Part shown: positions 26,129 through 35,912 of the stretch, piece after piece
Position numbering within the stretch: position 1 is the stretch's first letter
How the letters are laid out: each line of letters begins with the position of its first letter
Assembly (NCBI GenBank): GCA_025361625.1
Contig: JANYKL010000149.1
Coordinates: forward strand, 1-43,637
DNA: 43,637 nucleotides
Origin: Acidobacteriaceae bacterium
GTDB lineage: Bacteria > Acidobacteriota > Terriglobia > Terriglobales > Acidobacteriaceae
Reading direction: 5' to 3'
Program-made: the position numbers and the translations under genes
Notes under the pieces: model-generated
The model's input: only the letters and a program-made list of their open reading frames with translations
The model's database searches: none
What the model was told of the DNA's origin: nothing

Positions 26129-26248
26129 CCGGTATCCGGAAAGACGCTGGAAGAGCCCGGAGCGTATTATGGCCCGATTGTCATGAACACGCAGGAGCAG
26201 CTAAAACACGCCCTTTAGCGAACTCGAACAAGATAATTTCTTAAAGCA

Positions 26249-26279
26249 AAAAGTATTTTAGGGACGGTCTTACACCGTC
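26249..26279 (-). terminator. Likely terminator downstream of mdh
   Basis: On the minus strand a 6-base-pair stem (GACGGT at 26279-26274 with ACCGTC at 26268-26263) and 5-base loop is followed after a few bases by T-rich sequence (complement of AAAAAGTATTTTA, 26249-26261). It lies 72 bases past the mdh stop, after the 12-base repeat array. The U tract is imperfect. Confidence 0.5.
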
Positions 26280-26303
26280 GCTCAACACATCTTTTCAAAA
26301 GCG

Positions 26304-27298
<995 letters not shown>

Positions 27299-27330
27299 TT
27301 ATACGGACGCGCCTTGCCGCGTCTCTACGC

Positions 27331-27354
27331 TTAACCTGCGTCTTAACCTGCGTT
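27331..27354. repeat. 12-base tandem duplication containing the icd stop codon
   Basis: TTAACCTGCGT(C/T) at 27331-27342 is repeated at 27343-27354. The second copy carries the icd stop codon (27343-27345, TAA on the minus strand) and last codons Asn-Ala-Gly; the first is a downstream duplicate with another stop. One mismatch in 12. Confidence 0.8.
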
Positions 27355-28761
27355 GACTGCGACCCGCATATTCTCGATTATGCAGGTCGCGAATTCGCTG
27401 GTTTTAACTTTGGTGGCGCCATCCATCAAACGTTCAAAATCGTAGGTAACCTTTTTCTGTTCGATAGTTCGTTCGAGACTCCGCTCAATGAGGTCGGCTG
27501 CTTCCATCCAACCCAGAAATCGAAACATCATTACTCCCGACAGAATCACCGAGCCCGGGTTAATCACGTCTTTGTCGGCATATTTTGGAGCAGTGCCGTG
27601 CGTTGCTTCGAAAATTGCATAGCCGTCGCCGATGTTTGCTCCGGGCGCGATACCCAAGCCGCCCACCTGCGCCGCACATGCGTCAGAGATGTAATCGCCA
27701 TTCAAATTAGGAGTCGCGAGCACGCTGTACTCCTCGGCGCGAGTCACGACTTGTTGGAAGATCGAGTCCGCAATGCGGTCGTTGATCATCAACTTCTTCT
27801 TCCACTCGCCTTTGCCGTGGGTGGAATAAATGGAGTCAAGAATGTTCTTAACTTCTTTGTAGACGCCCTGCCGAAACTCTTCCTGCGCAAACTCCATGCC
27901 CGGTTCAATCAGGTTGGCGTTTTCTTCGACACTGATAGCCGGTTTCTTATCTTTGTTATCGAGGATCCAGCTTTCTCGCTCGGTCACAACCTTGTCGCGG
28001 AATTCCTGGGTCGCGAGTTCATAACCCCACTTGCGAAACGCGCCTTCCGTAAATTTCTGAATGTTGCCTTTGTGAACGAGCGTCACCGTCTTGCAGTTGT
28101 TTTCCAGGGCGTGCTGAATCGCCATGCGAACCAGTCGTTTGGTTCCGGTCACCGAGATCGGTTTGATGCCTACGCCTGAGTCCAGCCGAATCTGCTTCTT
28201 GCCGCCCTTCAGCATGTCTTTGTTGATGAATTCGATCAAGCGTTTCGCGTCCGCCGTACCTTCTTCCCACTCGATGCCGATGTAAACGTCTTCCGTGTTC
28301 TCGCGGAAGATAACGATGTTCATGCGCTCGGGATGCTTAACCGGAGAGGGAACTCCGGCATAGTAGCGTACTGGCCGCACGCATGAATAGAGATCGAGTA
28401 TCTGCCGCAGCGCGACGTTCAGGGAGCGAATGCCGCCACCGACGGGCGTAGTGAGCGGCCCCTTGATGGCAACGCGAAATTCGCGAATCGCTGAAATGGT
28501 GTCATCGGGCAGCCAGTTCTCAAATTGCGTCTTCGCCTTTTCTCCCGCAAAAACTTCATACCACGATACTGAGCGCTTGCCCTGGTACGCCTTTTCTACC
28601 GCCGCATCGAACACGCGCACGGATGCCTTCCAGATGTCGCGCCCGGTTCCATCCCCTTCGATGAATGGGATGATCGGGTGATGCGGCACCGTGTATTTGC
28701 CGTGGCTGTATTCGATTCTCTGCCCGTCCGCTGGGACGGGGATACCATTGAAGGACGGCAT
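27343..28761 (-). CDS. icd: Isocitrate dehydrogenase, NADP-type
   Basis: About 472 residues from the ATG at 28761; the earlier TTG (28770) directly abuts the GGAGG at 28771-28775, which leaves the ATG nine bases away, so I start there. Isocitrate-binding stretch [20 protein letters not shown] contains the Ser that E. coli IDH kinase phosphorylates; metal-binding region [17 protein letters not shown] region [17 protein letters not shown]. Produces 2-oxoglutarate, the presumed substrate of KorAB. Upstream is a hairpin and ppiB. Confidence 0.95.
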   Translation of the reverse strand: MPSFNGIPVPADGQRIEYSHGKYTVPHHPIIPFIEGDGTGRDIWKASVRVFDAAVEKAYQGKRSVSWYEVFAGEKAKTQFENWLPDDTISAIREFRVAIKGPLTTPVGGGIRSLNVALRQILDLYSCVRPVRYYAGVPSPVKHPERMNIVIFRENTEDVYIGIEWEEGTADAKRLIEFINKDMLKGGKKQIRLDSGVGIKPISVTGTKRLVRMAIQHALENNCKTVTLVHKGNIQKFTEGAFRKWGYELATQEFRDKVVTERESWILDNKDKKPAISVEENANLIEPGMEFAQEEFRQGVYKEVKNILDSIYSTHGKGEWKKKLMINDRIADSIFQQVVTRAEEYSVLATPNLNGDYISDACAAQVGGLGIAPGANIGDGYAIFEATHGTAPKYADKDVINPGSVILSGVMMFRFLGWMEAADLIERSLERTIEQKKVTYDFERLMDGATKVKTSEFATCIIENMRVAVNAG

Positions 28762-28856
28762 GAGCGACAACCTCCGGTAGTTAACGGAACCGCGTTGAAG
28801 AAGTTTTAGAAACAGTCATTCTTTAGCAGTCAACGACGCAGCGATAGAAATGTGCG

Positions 28857-28879
28857 GGCTCGACGGGCCACGTCGAGCC
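28857..28879. other. Perfect 8-base-pair hairpin between ppiB and icd
   Basis: GGCTCGAC (28857-28864) pairs perfectly with GTCGAGCC (28872-28879) around a 7-base loop, 21 bases downstream of the ppiB stop. No T run follows on the minus strand, so it may stabilise the 3-prime end or attenuate rather than terminate. Confidence 0.5.
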
Positions 28880-28899
28880 TTTCCACACAGAATCCTGAG

Positions 28900-29427
28900 T
28901 TAGCTGCGTTCGATCGTGACTGACTTGACCTGGACATCTTTGTTTGGCTTGTCCTGGCGATTACGCGGAACTTTCGAAATCTTTTCAGCGACCTCGTATC
29001 CTTCGACTACTTCGCCAAAAATTGTATGCTTGCCGGTGAGCCAGTCCGTGTTCGCAACCGTAATAAAAAACTGCGACCCGTTCGTGTTCGGACCAGAATT
29101 GGCCATGGCGAGTTTGCCGCCCTTATCAAAGCGATGCGAGGAGCCCTTGGTTTCGTCTTCGAATTGATAGCCTGGCCCGCCGAACCCGGTGCCCATCGGG
29201 TCTCCGGCCTGAATCATGAAATCTGGAATGACGCGATGAAAAACCGTTCCGTCATACAGGCGATCTTTTGTTTTCTTGCGGGTGCTGGGATGAGTCCACT
29301 CGCGGTTGCCTTCGGATAACTCGATAAAGTTAGCAACTGTTTTCGGAGCTTCCTTCTCAAAAAGACGGCATACGATTGTGCCTTCGCTGGTTTCGATTAC
29401 TGCGTAAGTTCCAGGTGTACGAGCCAT
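28900..29427 (-). CDS. ppiB: Cytosolic cyclophilin-type peptidylprolyl isomerase
   Basis: 175 residues, no signal peptide. Cyclophilin active-site stretch FHRVIPDFMIQAGDP and GSQFFITV. Catalyses cis-trans isomerisation of X-Pro bonds. AGGAG nine bases before the ATG. A second cyclophilin with a signal peptide is encoded 84 bases upstream (29512), so the two are paralogues in tandem. Confidence 0.93.
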   Translation of the reverse strand: MARTPGTYAVIETSEGTIVCRLFEKEAPKTVANFIELSEGNREWTHPSTRKKTKDRLYDGTVFHRVIPDFMIQAGDPMGTGFGGPGYQFEDETKGSSHRFDKGGKLAMANSGPNTNGSQFFITVANTDWLTGKHTIFGEVVEGYEVAEKISKVPRNRQDKPNKDVQVKSVTIERS

Positions 29428-29511
29428 GAATTCAACATCTCCTTAAAATTTTAATCCCTGACGGGGATGCGCGGATCCCTCCGCCTCCCTGCATCAGTCT
29501 TCAGTCTTCAC

Positions 29512-30225
29512 TTACGTGGGTTTCTTTGTCGTTGCTGCTTTGGCGGCGGGTTTTGCGGAGGCCGCGCCGGTGTGGTGCGTTTCAATGTGCGTAATTTTGA
29601 TGGGCCTTATCGGGCGCTCACCGTCTTTAGCCATGCTGGCGATCTGCTTTACAAGCGCGACCGCGGCCTCGTCGCACTGGCCAAAAATCGTGTACTTGCC
29701 ATTCAGGCTGGGGTAGGGAACTTCCGTGACGAAGAATTGCGATCCGTTTGTGTCGGGTCCGGCATTCGCGTACGCGAGCCGCCCCGGACGATCGAACGTC
29801 ACGTTAGGCGACGTTTCGTTCTTAAATTTGTATCCCGGGTCCCCGGTTCCGTCTCCCTTAGGGTCTCCGCCTTGAATCATGAAACTCGGAATGACACGAT
29901 GAAAGATTGTTCCATCATAAAGCGGTACGCCATGCTTTTTTGCGTGTGAAACAGGGCTGGTCCAGTCTTTGGTGCCGTTTGCCAGCGCGACGAAATTCTC
30001 AACGCCAACGGGAGCGATCTTTGGCAACAATGTGCAGTGAAGATCTCCGGCCGTTGTGTGGATGACTGCCGAAGGCCCTGCACTCGCAGTCGTTGTAGCC
30101 GCCGCCTTGTGCGCGGGCGACGCGGCCTTTGGCTTAGTTGTAGTCTGCGGCTTGGTTGTGGTCTGCGCCAATCCCGACAGCGAAGCGCACACAATCAAAA
30201 ACGGCATTACTAATGTAAAGCGCAT
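29512..30225 (-). CDS. Exported cyclophilin-type peptidylprolyl isomerase
   Basis: 237 residues from the ATG at 30225, which follows AGGAG by five bases; longer frames to 30609 would overlap the dipeptidase gene. Signal peptide MRFTLVMPFLIVCASLSGLA, then a Thr/Lys/Ala-rich linker with TTTKPQTTTKP (about 22-50). Cyclophilin domain FHRVIPSFMIQGGDP and GSQFFVTEVPY. Ends in an Ala-, Lys- and Thr-rich tail (AKPAAKAATTKKPT). Probably periplasmic folding catalyst. Confidence 0.9.
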   Translation of the reverse strand: MRFTLVMPFLIVCASLSGLAQTTTKPQTTTKPKAASPAHKAAATTTASAGPSAVIHTTAGDLHCTLLPKIAPVGVENFVALANGTKDWTSPVSHAKKHGVPLYDGTIFHRVIPSFMIQGGDPKGDGTGDPGYKFKNETSPNVTFDRPGRLAYANAGPDTNGSQFFVTEVPYPSLNGKYTIFGQCDEAAVALVKQIASMAKDGERPIRPIKITHIETHHTGAASAKPAAKAATTKKPT

Positions 30226-30328
30226 GGATGCTCCTGGAAAATTGGCAAAGCGATTCAGGCGAACCTGTAATTGTACGACAATCTGTTGCGCACGGACGAA
30301 AGGCTCGATCCGCCTTAACTTTGCCCCT

Positions 30329-31597
30329 TCAGCGAGCCTCCCCGTGGATAGTTTGGCTCTGAAGGGTCTGGCTTCGAAGTGTCTTGCTAACGTGCTCGGC
30401 TTCCCGAAAAACTCGAAGCAGGTTTCCGCCAAGAATTTTCTTGATGTCATTCGGACTGTAGCCGCGGTCGAGTAGCGCTTGCGTAATTTTCGGCAGGTCG
30501 GCGGCTGAATCGATGCCCTGCGGCGTGGCTCCGCTGACGCCGTCGAAATCGGACCCCAACCCGACATGGTCAATGCCCGCGATTTTCGCGACGTGGTCGA
30601 TGTGATCAATCAGTGAACTCAACGGCGGACGCGGAATTTTCGCAGCCCACTCCCGCTCAACACGATCGTTATCGAGATAGGTGAGTGTCTTGCCCGAAGC
30701 TTTTATCTTTTCAGCATTGTCTTTGACGGCGGCATCGCGATTCGCCGCTTGCGCTTCAGCCGCCTTGCGATAATTTTCGTCGATGAAGGCGTTGTAGAAA
30801 TTAACTTGGACAACCCCGTTATTTTTAGCGACCGCCCGCAACATGTCGTCCGTCATGTTTCGGGGATGATCGGTCAATGCGCGTGCTGACGAGTGCGAGG
30901 CAATCACCGGAGCCTTGCTGACTTCCATCACATCAAAAAAAGTCTTATCGGCGACGTGCGAAATATCGACGAGCATTCCGAGGCGATTCATCTCTAGCAC
31001 GATCTTTTTGCCGTCGTCCGTAAGACCATTGTGGTGGGCGATCCTCGAGTCTTTGATATCACCGGAGGAATCCGCGAATTCATTGCTGTTCGACCAGCTT
31101 AGTGTCATGTAACGAACGCCAAGTCGATAAAAATCGCGCAGCAGCCGGATGTCGTTTTCAATCGAATGTCCGCCCTCAATGCCTAGCAGGGCTGCCAGTT
31201 TGTGTTCGCGATGCGCGCGTTCAATGTCATCGACGCTGAACGCCATCACCATGCGATCCGGATGCCGCGCTGCCTGCTCGTATACCGAATCGATGAGATC
31301 GAGCGTGTGGCGGGCGAAGTGGCCTTGGTTCGTCTCTGGCTCGACCCAGATTGAAAAGAATTCGGCACCCAGGTTGCCAGCCTTCGCCTTATCAAGACTG
31401 ATGTGGCCAGTATCTTTGCTATCGGTGGACCCGATGTCGTAATTCTCATCGAGAAAGCGCTGCGAAGTGTCGGCGTGCGTATCGACGACGATGGCCGACT
31501 GCTGGATTTCAAGCGCCTTCTTGCTGACGGAGTTCTGCGCTATGAGCGGGATGGCAACGGCCGCGCCAAATGCGGCGGCGAGCATGAGCTTGTTCAT
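30329..31597 (-). CDS. Membrane dipeptidase, M19 family
   Basis: 422 residues. Signal peptide MNKLMLAAAFGAAVAIPLIA. Zinc ligands: HxD in VVDTHADTS, Glu of IEGGHS, and the His residues of DISHVAD and ASHSSARAL; GSDFDGV is the family motif near the C-terminus. M19 enzymes hydrolyse dipeptides, often with a D-amino acid, in the periplasm. The C-terminal tail contains three 15-base tandem copies (SKTLR, SQTLQ, SQTIH). It lies between the kinase and the exported cyclophilin, all on the minus strand. Confidence 0.92.
   Translation of the reverse strand: MNKLMLAAAFGAAVAIPLIAQNSVSKKALEIQQSAIVVDTHADTSQRFLDENYDIGSTDSKDTGHISLDKAKAGNLGAEFFSIWVEPETNQGHFARHTLDLIDSVYEQAARHPDRMVMAFSVDDIERAHREHKLAALLGIEGGHSIENDIRLLRDFYRLGVRYMTLSWSNSNEFADSSGDIKDSRIAHHNGLTDDGKKIVLEMNRLGMLVDISHVADKTFFDVMEVSKAPVIASHSSARALTDHPRNMTDDMLRAVAKNNGVVQVNFYNAFIDENYRKAAEAQAANRDAAVKDNAEKIKASGKTLTYLDNDRVEREWAAKIPRPPLSSLIDHIDHVAKIAGIDHVGLGSDFDGVSGATPQGIDSAADLPKITQALLDRGYSPNDIKKILGGNLLRVFREAEHVSKTLRSQTLQSQTIHGEAR
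30351..30380. repeat. 15-base in-frame tandem repeat in the dipeptidase tail
   Basis: GTTTGGCTCTGAAGG (30351-30365) and GTCTGGCTTCGAAGT (30366-30380), with a weaker third copy 30381-30395, encode the tail repeats SQTIH, SQTLQ and SKTLR. Confidence 0.6.
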
Positions 31598-31655
31598 CGG
31601 AGGATTCTATACCAGACATTTTGTCGCCCCGCGCCCCGCTTTGAATGACGGCGGA

Positions 31656-32171
31656 TCAGGAAGCCGCTAGCGCCGCAAAGGCCTGTTGAACGCACTGCGC
31701 AAGCGGCAAGTCGGTATCGATGAGAGTTTTAGATCTGTTGATCGGTTCGAAGCGCGCCTTGACCTGCAAGTAAAGCTCGAATGACCGGTTGTTTGCGGGA
31801 TGGCTCGGATCAGCTTTTTCTAATCGCTGGCGCGCCGACGTTTCCGAGCATATGCAGTCAATGATTCTCCACGGTTGGCCAATGCCGTCCGCGACAGCGA
31901 GGGCGCGGTCGATCTGGTAAGTCCTGGAGAACGTCCGACCGTCAAAAAATATCGCGCGGTTCGGCGAGTGGCGGCACAAGAATCGTGCGGCATCCAGCAT
32001 GACTTCCATAACGAAATCGTCTTGCTCCAACGAATAATCGGTATGCGCTGATGTAAAGATGGCGGCGCGAATTTCATCTTTGCTAAGAATGGCGCCGTCG
32101 GTAAGGCGAGCAAGTTCGCGTGCGAGAGTGGATTTGCCGGTTCCGGGAAGTCCGGCCATCAAAACGATCAT
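31656..32171 (-). CDS. AAA_33-type P-loop kinase
   Basis: 171 residues. Walker A GLPGTGKST (7-15), SKDEIRAAIF, then IFFDGRTFSRTYQIDRAL and RIIDCICSETSARQRL, as in small nucleotide or sugar kinases and zeta-toxin-like AAA_33 proteins. Phosphoryl acceptor unknown. No antitoxin-like gene is next to it. It follows the DUF5715 gene by 49 bases, a gap that holds a 12-base duplication. Confidence 0.8.
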   Translation of the reverse strand: MIVLMAGLPGTGKSTLARELARLTDGAILSKDEIRAAIFTSAHTDYSLEQDDFVMEVMLDAARFLCRHSPNRAIFFDGRTFSRTYQIDRALAVADGIGQPWRIIDCICSETSARQRLEKADPSHPANNRSFELYLQVKARFEPINRSKTLIDTDLPLAQCVQQAFAALAAS

Positions 32172-32177
32172 CTCAAT

Positions 32178-32201
32178 AGAATTGTTAGAAGAATTGTTAG
32201 A
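32178..32201. repeat. Exact 12-base tandem duplication before the P-loop kinase
   Basis: AGAATTGTTAGA at 32178-32189 and 32190-32201, two perfect copies with no gap, directly upstream of the kinase ATG (32171, minus strand) and downstream of the DUF5715 stop. Confidence 0.8.
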
Positions 32202-32220
32202 TTAAATTTCGCGTTGAAGA

Positions 32221-33015
32221 CTAGTCGGTGGCGCTGACGGCGCTCACGACCGTACCCGGCGCCCGCATCGGCACTTCCGCGGGAATGATCGCCGAGAATG
32301 CAGTCTGCGTCTGACGCCATTCGCTGTAACGATCCGACACCATGATGTGGAAGACCCACTGGTGTCGCTCTTCTTCCGGCTCAACTAATCCCAAAGCGTT
32401 CAGGTAAAAAAGGTAATACTCGACGAAGTGAATTTGCCCTTTTGTCATGCCCCGTCGCTGCAGGTCGACCGTGATGCCGGCTAAATGCGATGATGCCGTA
32501 TCGCCTTCAATGGGAGCGGCATTGCGATTGTGGCGGCGAAGCTTCTTTTGAATCTTGACCGTGCGAACCGCAGAATTGACCTGAATTTTCTCGTGGAACT
32601 GGTGGTAGTAAACAGCAGACAGGTCCTCGACAAAGTCTCGCGTCCACGGGCGGCAGTAGCGGCGCGATGGCTCCAGGCGCCGGTCGAAGTGCAGCCCTTC
32701 GCTTTCTGCAATGGGAACCAGATCGTGCGACGCTTTCAATTGTTCAAGTTCAATGTCATCCGCGATGCGCGGTAGTTCCAGCCGGTCAACTTCTTCATTC
32801 TGTCGGATCAGGGAATCGTGCGAAGGCCGAAACATCGGATTCCACAAAAGCCGGCCAAGACTGCTCAAGTGGAGAATGTGCAGGAATCTGTGACGATGGG
32901 AACGCCGTACCGCGAAGGCACTGCCGGAAGAGCCGATCAAGATAAAACAAGCAAGCAACGCCAGGGAGCATGTTCGGCTTGCAAACCCGCTAACTCGGAG
33001 GGCCCGGCGAATCAT
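32221..33015 (-). CDS. Exported DUF5715-like protein with possible M15 peptidase core
   Basis: 264 residues. N-terminal signal or anchor (about 14-35, LALLACFILIGSSGSAFA). The conserved middle has SSHLAG (175-180) with ITVDLQ, giving an S-x-H-x-x-G-x-x-x-D pattern (His177, Asp184), and later HQWVFHIMV (218-226). That order resembles the zinc ligands of M15 D-Ala-D-Ala carboxypeptidases. The DUF5715 family name is my recollection and the peptidase role is inference. It leads a minus-strand run: kinase, M19 dipeptidase, exported cyclophilin. Confidence 0.65.
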   Translation of the reverse strand: MIRRALRVSGFASRTCSLALLACFILIGSSGSAFAVRRSHRHRFLHILHLSSLGRLLWNPMFRPSHDSLIRQNEEVDRLELPRIADDIELEQLKASHDLVPIAESEGLHFDRRLEPSRRYCRPWTRDFVEDLSAVYYHQFHEKIQVNSAVRTVKIQKKLRRHNRNAAPIEGDTASSHLAGITVDLQRRGMTKGQIHFVEYYLFYLNALGLVEPEEERHQWVFHIMVSDRYSEWRQTQTAFSAIIPAEVPMRAPGTVVSAVSATD

Positions 33016-33204
33016 AAAATATATTGTGAATCCGTCTTGATTGTAGTTTAGCCCTATACAATTTACTGAAAGAAATCGCCGTAAGCACCGTTACTTAAGG
33101 GACTTATCGGTAGTTACTATGCTCCGAAGTCGCTGATTTTACGCGCCGAACGCCTGGATCGGCGAGATCAAATCAATACATTTGTTCTGGCGAATCGACT
33201 CTGT

Positions 33205-33957
33205 TTATTTGCGAAGCAGGTCTCCAAGCGCCTGTTTCATGACCTGACCGCCAACTTCCGCAATCGATGTAGTGAGCGGAATTTCCTTCGGACAAATTTC
33301 TACGCAATTCTGCGCGTATCCGCATTCCTGAATTCCGCCATCGCCCATCAGGGCAGAGAGACGCTCGCGCTTCAATGCCTGTCCAGTTGGATGCGTATTA
33401 AATAATCTTACCTGCGAAATAGCTGCAGCCCCGACGAAGCCGGTGTCGTCGTTGAATTGCGGGCACGCCTCCATGCAGCAACAACAAGAAATACAATTCG
33501 AGAGGGGATACGACTGCTCCTGTTCCTGCATGGTCACGCGGGGCCCGGGGCCAAGGTCGTAGCTGCCATCAACCGGCACCCAGGCTTTGACCTTCTTCAA
33601 ATTCTCGAAGAGCACGCTGCGATCGACTGACAGATCTCGCACTACAGGAAATTTGGAAAATGGCTCCAGCTTGATCGGCTTCTCAAGATTGTCGAGCAAG
33701 GCAGAGCAAGCCATGCGGGCGCGCCCGTTGATAAGCATGGCGCAAGATCCGCAGATCTCCTCAAGACAATTCGCGTCATAAGTGATGGGAGTAGTCTGCT
33801 TGCCGCTGCGCGTGACAGGGTGGGCCGCGATCTCCATAAGAGCCGAAGTGACGTTCATGTTCGGCTTGTAAGGAATCTCAAACTCTTCCCATGACGCCTT
33901 CGCGTCGGGAGTGGGCTGCCGCTTAATTTTTATAATTACCGATTTATCGTTTGCCAT
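33205..33957 (-). CDS. sdhB: Succinate dehydrogenase iron-sulfur subunit
   Basis: 250 residues. [2Fe-2S] ligands in NCLEEICGSCAMLING plus the later MAC; [4Fe-4S] in CISCCCCMEACPQ, with the [3Fe-4S] ligands completed by CGYAQNCVEICP. Transfers electrons from SdhA to quinone in the membrane complex. Third gene in the order sdhC-sdhA-sdhB. The 33016-33204 gap upstream of the DUF5715 gene holds a weak hairpin (33144-33164) without a T run. Confidence 0.96.
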   Translation of the reverse strand: MANDKSVIIKIKRQPTPDAKASWEEFEIPYKPNMNVTSALMEIAAHPVTRSGKQTTPITYDANCLEEICGSCAMLINGRARMACSALLDNLEKPIKLEPFSKFPVVRDLSVDRSVLFENLKKVKAWVPVDGSYDLGPGPRVTMQEQEQSYPLSNCISCCCCMEACPQFNDDTGFVGAAAISQVRLFNTHPTGQALKRERLSALMGDGGIQECGYAQNCVEICPKEIPLTTSIAEVGGQVMKQALGDLLRK

Positions 33958-33962
33958 TGGAT

Positions 33963-34001
33963 GTCTTTTCCAAATCGTTTTTCTAAACTCTTTCCAAAAC
34001 C
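33963..34001. repeat. Degenerate 12-14-base tandem units upstream of sdhB
   Basis: Three pyrimidine-rich near-copies (TCTTTTCCAAATC, TTTTTCTAAACTC, TTTCCAAAACCTA) fill the sdhA-sdhB gap on the plus-strand reading. More degenerate than the arrays at mdh and icd. Confidence 0.5.
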
Positions 34002-34044
34002 TATTCCCGTGACCGCCTGAAATCCTGTCGCTCCAAAGCTTTTC

Positions 34045-35811
34045 TCAATATTTTCTCGGCCGCGGTGGAATCAGGCTCGCATCGACCGGCTCGAATTCGA
34101 ACTTCGGTTCGTCCAGGTCAGGTGCAAAGGTTGCTTTCGTTGTCTTCATCCAATTCTTGTCGTCGCGTTCAGGGAAGTCGGGCTTGTAGTGCGAGCCGCG
34201 AGATTCGTCGCGCATGGCTGCTCCCTGGGCTATGACTCGAGAGAGTTGCAGCATGTTATAAAGTTGGCGCGTGAAGGCGATGGTGGTGTTCGCCCATTGC
34301 GAGCGGTCACTCAGATTAATCTTGTCAAACCGATGAAGCATGTCGACGAGCTTCCCGTCGGTCTCTTCGCACTTCTTGCTATAACGGATGACGGTGCAGT
34401 TCTCCGTCATCATGGCCCCGAGCTCACGCCACAACAGAAATGGATTCTCGGTCCCGTCGGCCTTCATGAGACGCGAGTTGATGTCCTGCTGGCGTTTGCG
34501 CTCGGCGTCAAAATGCCCGTTGCTGGCAGCGGCTTGCAAACTCTTCGCATACTGCACCGCGTTCGGGCCGGCGGTGAAGCCCCCGAAGATGCACGATACG
34601 AGCGAGTTTGCGCCCAGGCGATTCGCTCCGTGATATTGGTACTCAGCTTCTCCGGCAGCGAAAATTCCCGGAACATTGGTCGCTTGCTTATAGTCAACCC
34701 ATAGCCCGCCCATCGTGTAGTGCATGCCCGGGAAAATTTTCATCGGAGTATCGCGCGGATCGTCGCCGACAAACTTCTCGTAGATTTCCAGAATACCTTC
34801 GAGCTTGCGGTCGAGGGTCTTGCGATCGATGTGGGTAAGGTCGAGATAAACCATCGGCTTGCCGTCGATCCCGAGATTGTGTTCGTACACCACTTTAAAG
34901 ATCGCTCGCGTGGCGACGTCGCGTGGCACGAGATTACCGTATTTCGGATACCACTCTTCGAGAAAGTACCATCGATCGCTTTGCGGAATCGATTTCGGAT
35001 CGCGCTTGTCCCCTTGCGTCTTCGGAACCCACACGCGGCCGCCCTCTCCACGCGCCGATTCAGACATCAGGCGAAGTTTATCTTCTCCCGGAATGCACGT
35101 CGGATGGACCTGAATGAACTCCCCGTTCGCGTAATAGGCGCCCTGCTGGTAGAGCGCCGATTGGGCTGAGCCCGTGCATACGACTGAATTTGTCGATTTA
35201 CCGAAGATAGCGCCGCATCCGCCGGTAGCAACGATGATTGCATCAGCGGGAAAAGTGCGAACTTCCATGCTGCGCAGGTCCATGGCGCAGATGCCGCGGC
35301 AGGTGCGGGTTCCGTCAAGCACTGCGGAAAGGAATTCCCAATGCTCGTATTTCTTGACCTTGCCTTCAGATTCGTAGCGCCGCACTTGTTCGTCGAGGGC
35401 ATAAAGAAGCTGCTGCCCGGTCGTGGCCCCTGCAAAAGCGGTTCGGTTGTAGAGCGTCCCGCCGAAGCGCCGGAAATCAAGCAGTCCCTCGGGAGTGCGG
35501 TTGAAGGGGACTCCCATGCGATCGAGAAGATCGATAATGCCGGGGGCCGCATCACACATGGCCTTCACGGGCGGCTGGTTTGCGAGAAAATCACCACCGT
35601 AAATTGTGTCGTCGAAATGCTTGAAAGTGGAATCGCCTTCGCCCTTAAGATTTTTCGCCGCGTTGATGCCGCCCTGCGCGCATACCGAGTGCGAACGCTT
35701 CACCGGGACGATCGAAAACAAATCAACCTCGCCGCCCATCTCGGCAATCTTGATGACGGCTGCGAGCCCCGCCAGTCCGCCCCCTACGACGATAATTTTC
35801 GGTGCTGCCAT
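34045..35811 (-). CDS. sdhA: Succinate dehydrogenase flavoprotein subunit
   Basis: 588 residues. FAD motif GGGLAGLAAVIKIAE near the N-terminus; covalent-flavin His in RSHSVCAQGGINA; active site region with HYTMGGLWVDY and GANRLGANSLVSCIFGG. The short form (about 590) and the neighbouring single-subunit cytochrome b place it with the Bacillus/epsilon-type complex rather than the proteobacterial type. Oxidises succinate to fumarate. 87 bases separate it from sdhB. Confidence 0.96.
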   Translation of the reverse strand: MAAPKIIVVGGGLAGLAAVIKIAEMGGEVDLFSIVPVKRSHSVCAQGGINAAKNLKGEGDSTFKHFDDTIYGGDFLANQPPVKAMCDAAPGIIDLLDRMGVPFNRTPEGLLDFRRFGGTLYNRTAFAGATTGQQLLYALDEQVRRYESEGKVKKYEHWEFLSAVLDGTRTCRGICAMDLRSMEVRTFPADAIIVATGGCGAIFGKSTNSVVCTGSAQSALYQQGAYYANGEFIQVHPTCIPGEDKLRLMSESARGEGGRVWVPKTQGDKRDPKSIPQSDRWYFLEEWYPKYGNLVPRDVATRAIFKVVYEHNLGIDGKPMVYLDLTHIDRKTLDRKLEGILEIYEKFVGDDPRDTPMKIFPGMHYTMGGLWVDYKQATNVPGIFAAGEAEYQYHGANRLGANSLVSCIFGGFTAGPNAVQYAKSLQAAASNGHFDAERKRQQDINSRLMKADGTENPFLLWRELGAMMTENCTVIRYSKKCEETDGKLVDMLHRFDKINLSDRSQWANTTIAFTRQLYNMLQLSRVIAQGAAMRDESRGSHYKPDFPERDDKNWMKTTKATFAPDLDEPKFEFEPVDASLIPPRPRKY

Positions 35812-35880
35812 GTCTTATGAAATCCAATCTGCCTGACTACCTGGCTAAAACCGTCCAAGTGCTGACACCATTCTTGACTC

Positions 35881-35912
35881 AGCGACTGCTAAATCAAGCG
35901 AGTGCTAACGTA
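35881..35912. repeat. 16-base tandem duplication spanning the sdhC stop codon
   Basis: Two 16-base near-copies (35881-35896 and 35897-35912), beginning AGCGA(C/G)TGCTAA. The second holds the sdhC stop codon (35905-35907). Confidence 0.65.

Noticed and set aside
27598-28179. 193-residue open frame antisense to icd
   Set aside because: Shadow of icd codon use; no recognisable protein family.
29512-30609. Longer 365-residue form of the exported cyclophilin
   Set aside because: The extension would overlap the dipeptidase gene; the ATG at 30225 has a good SD and a signal peptide.
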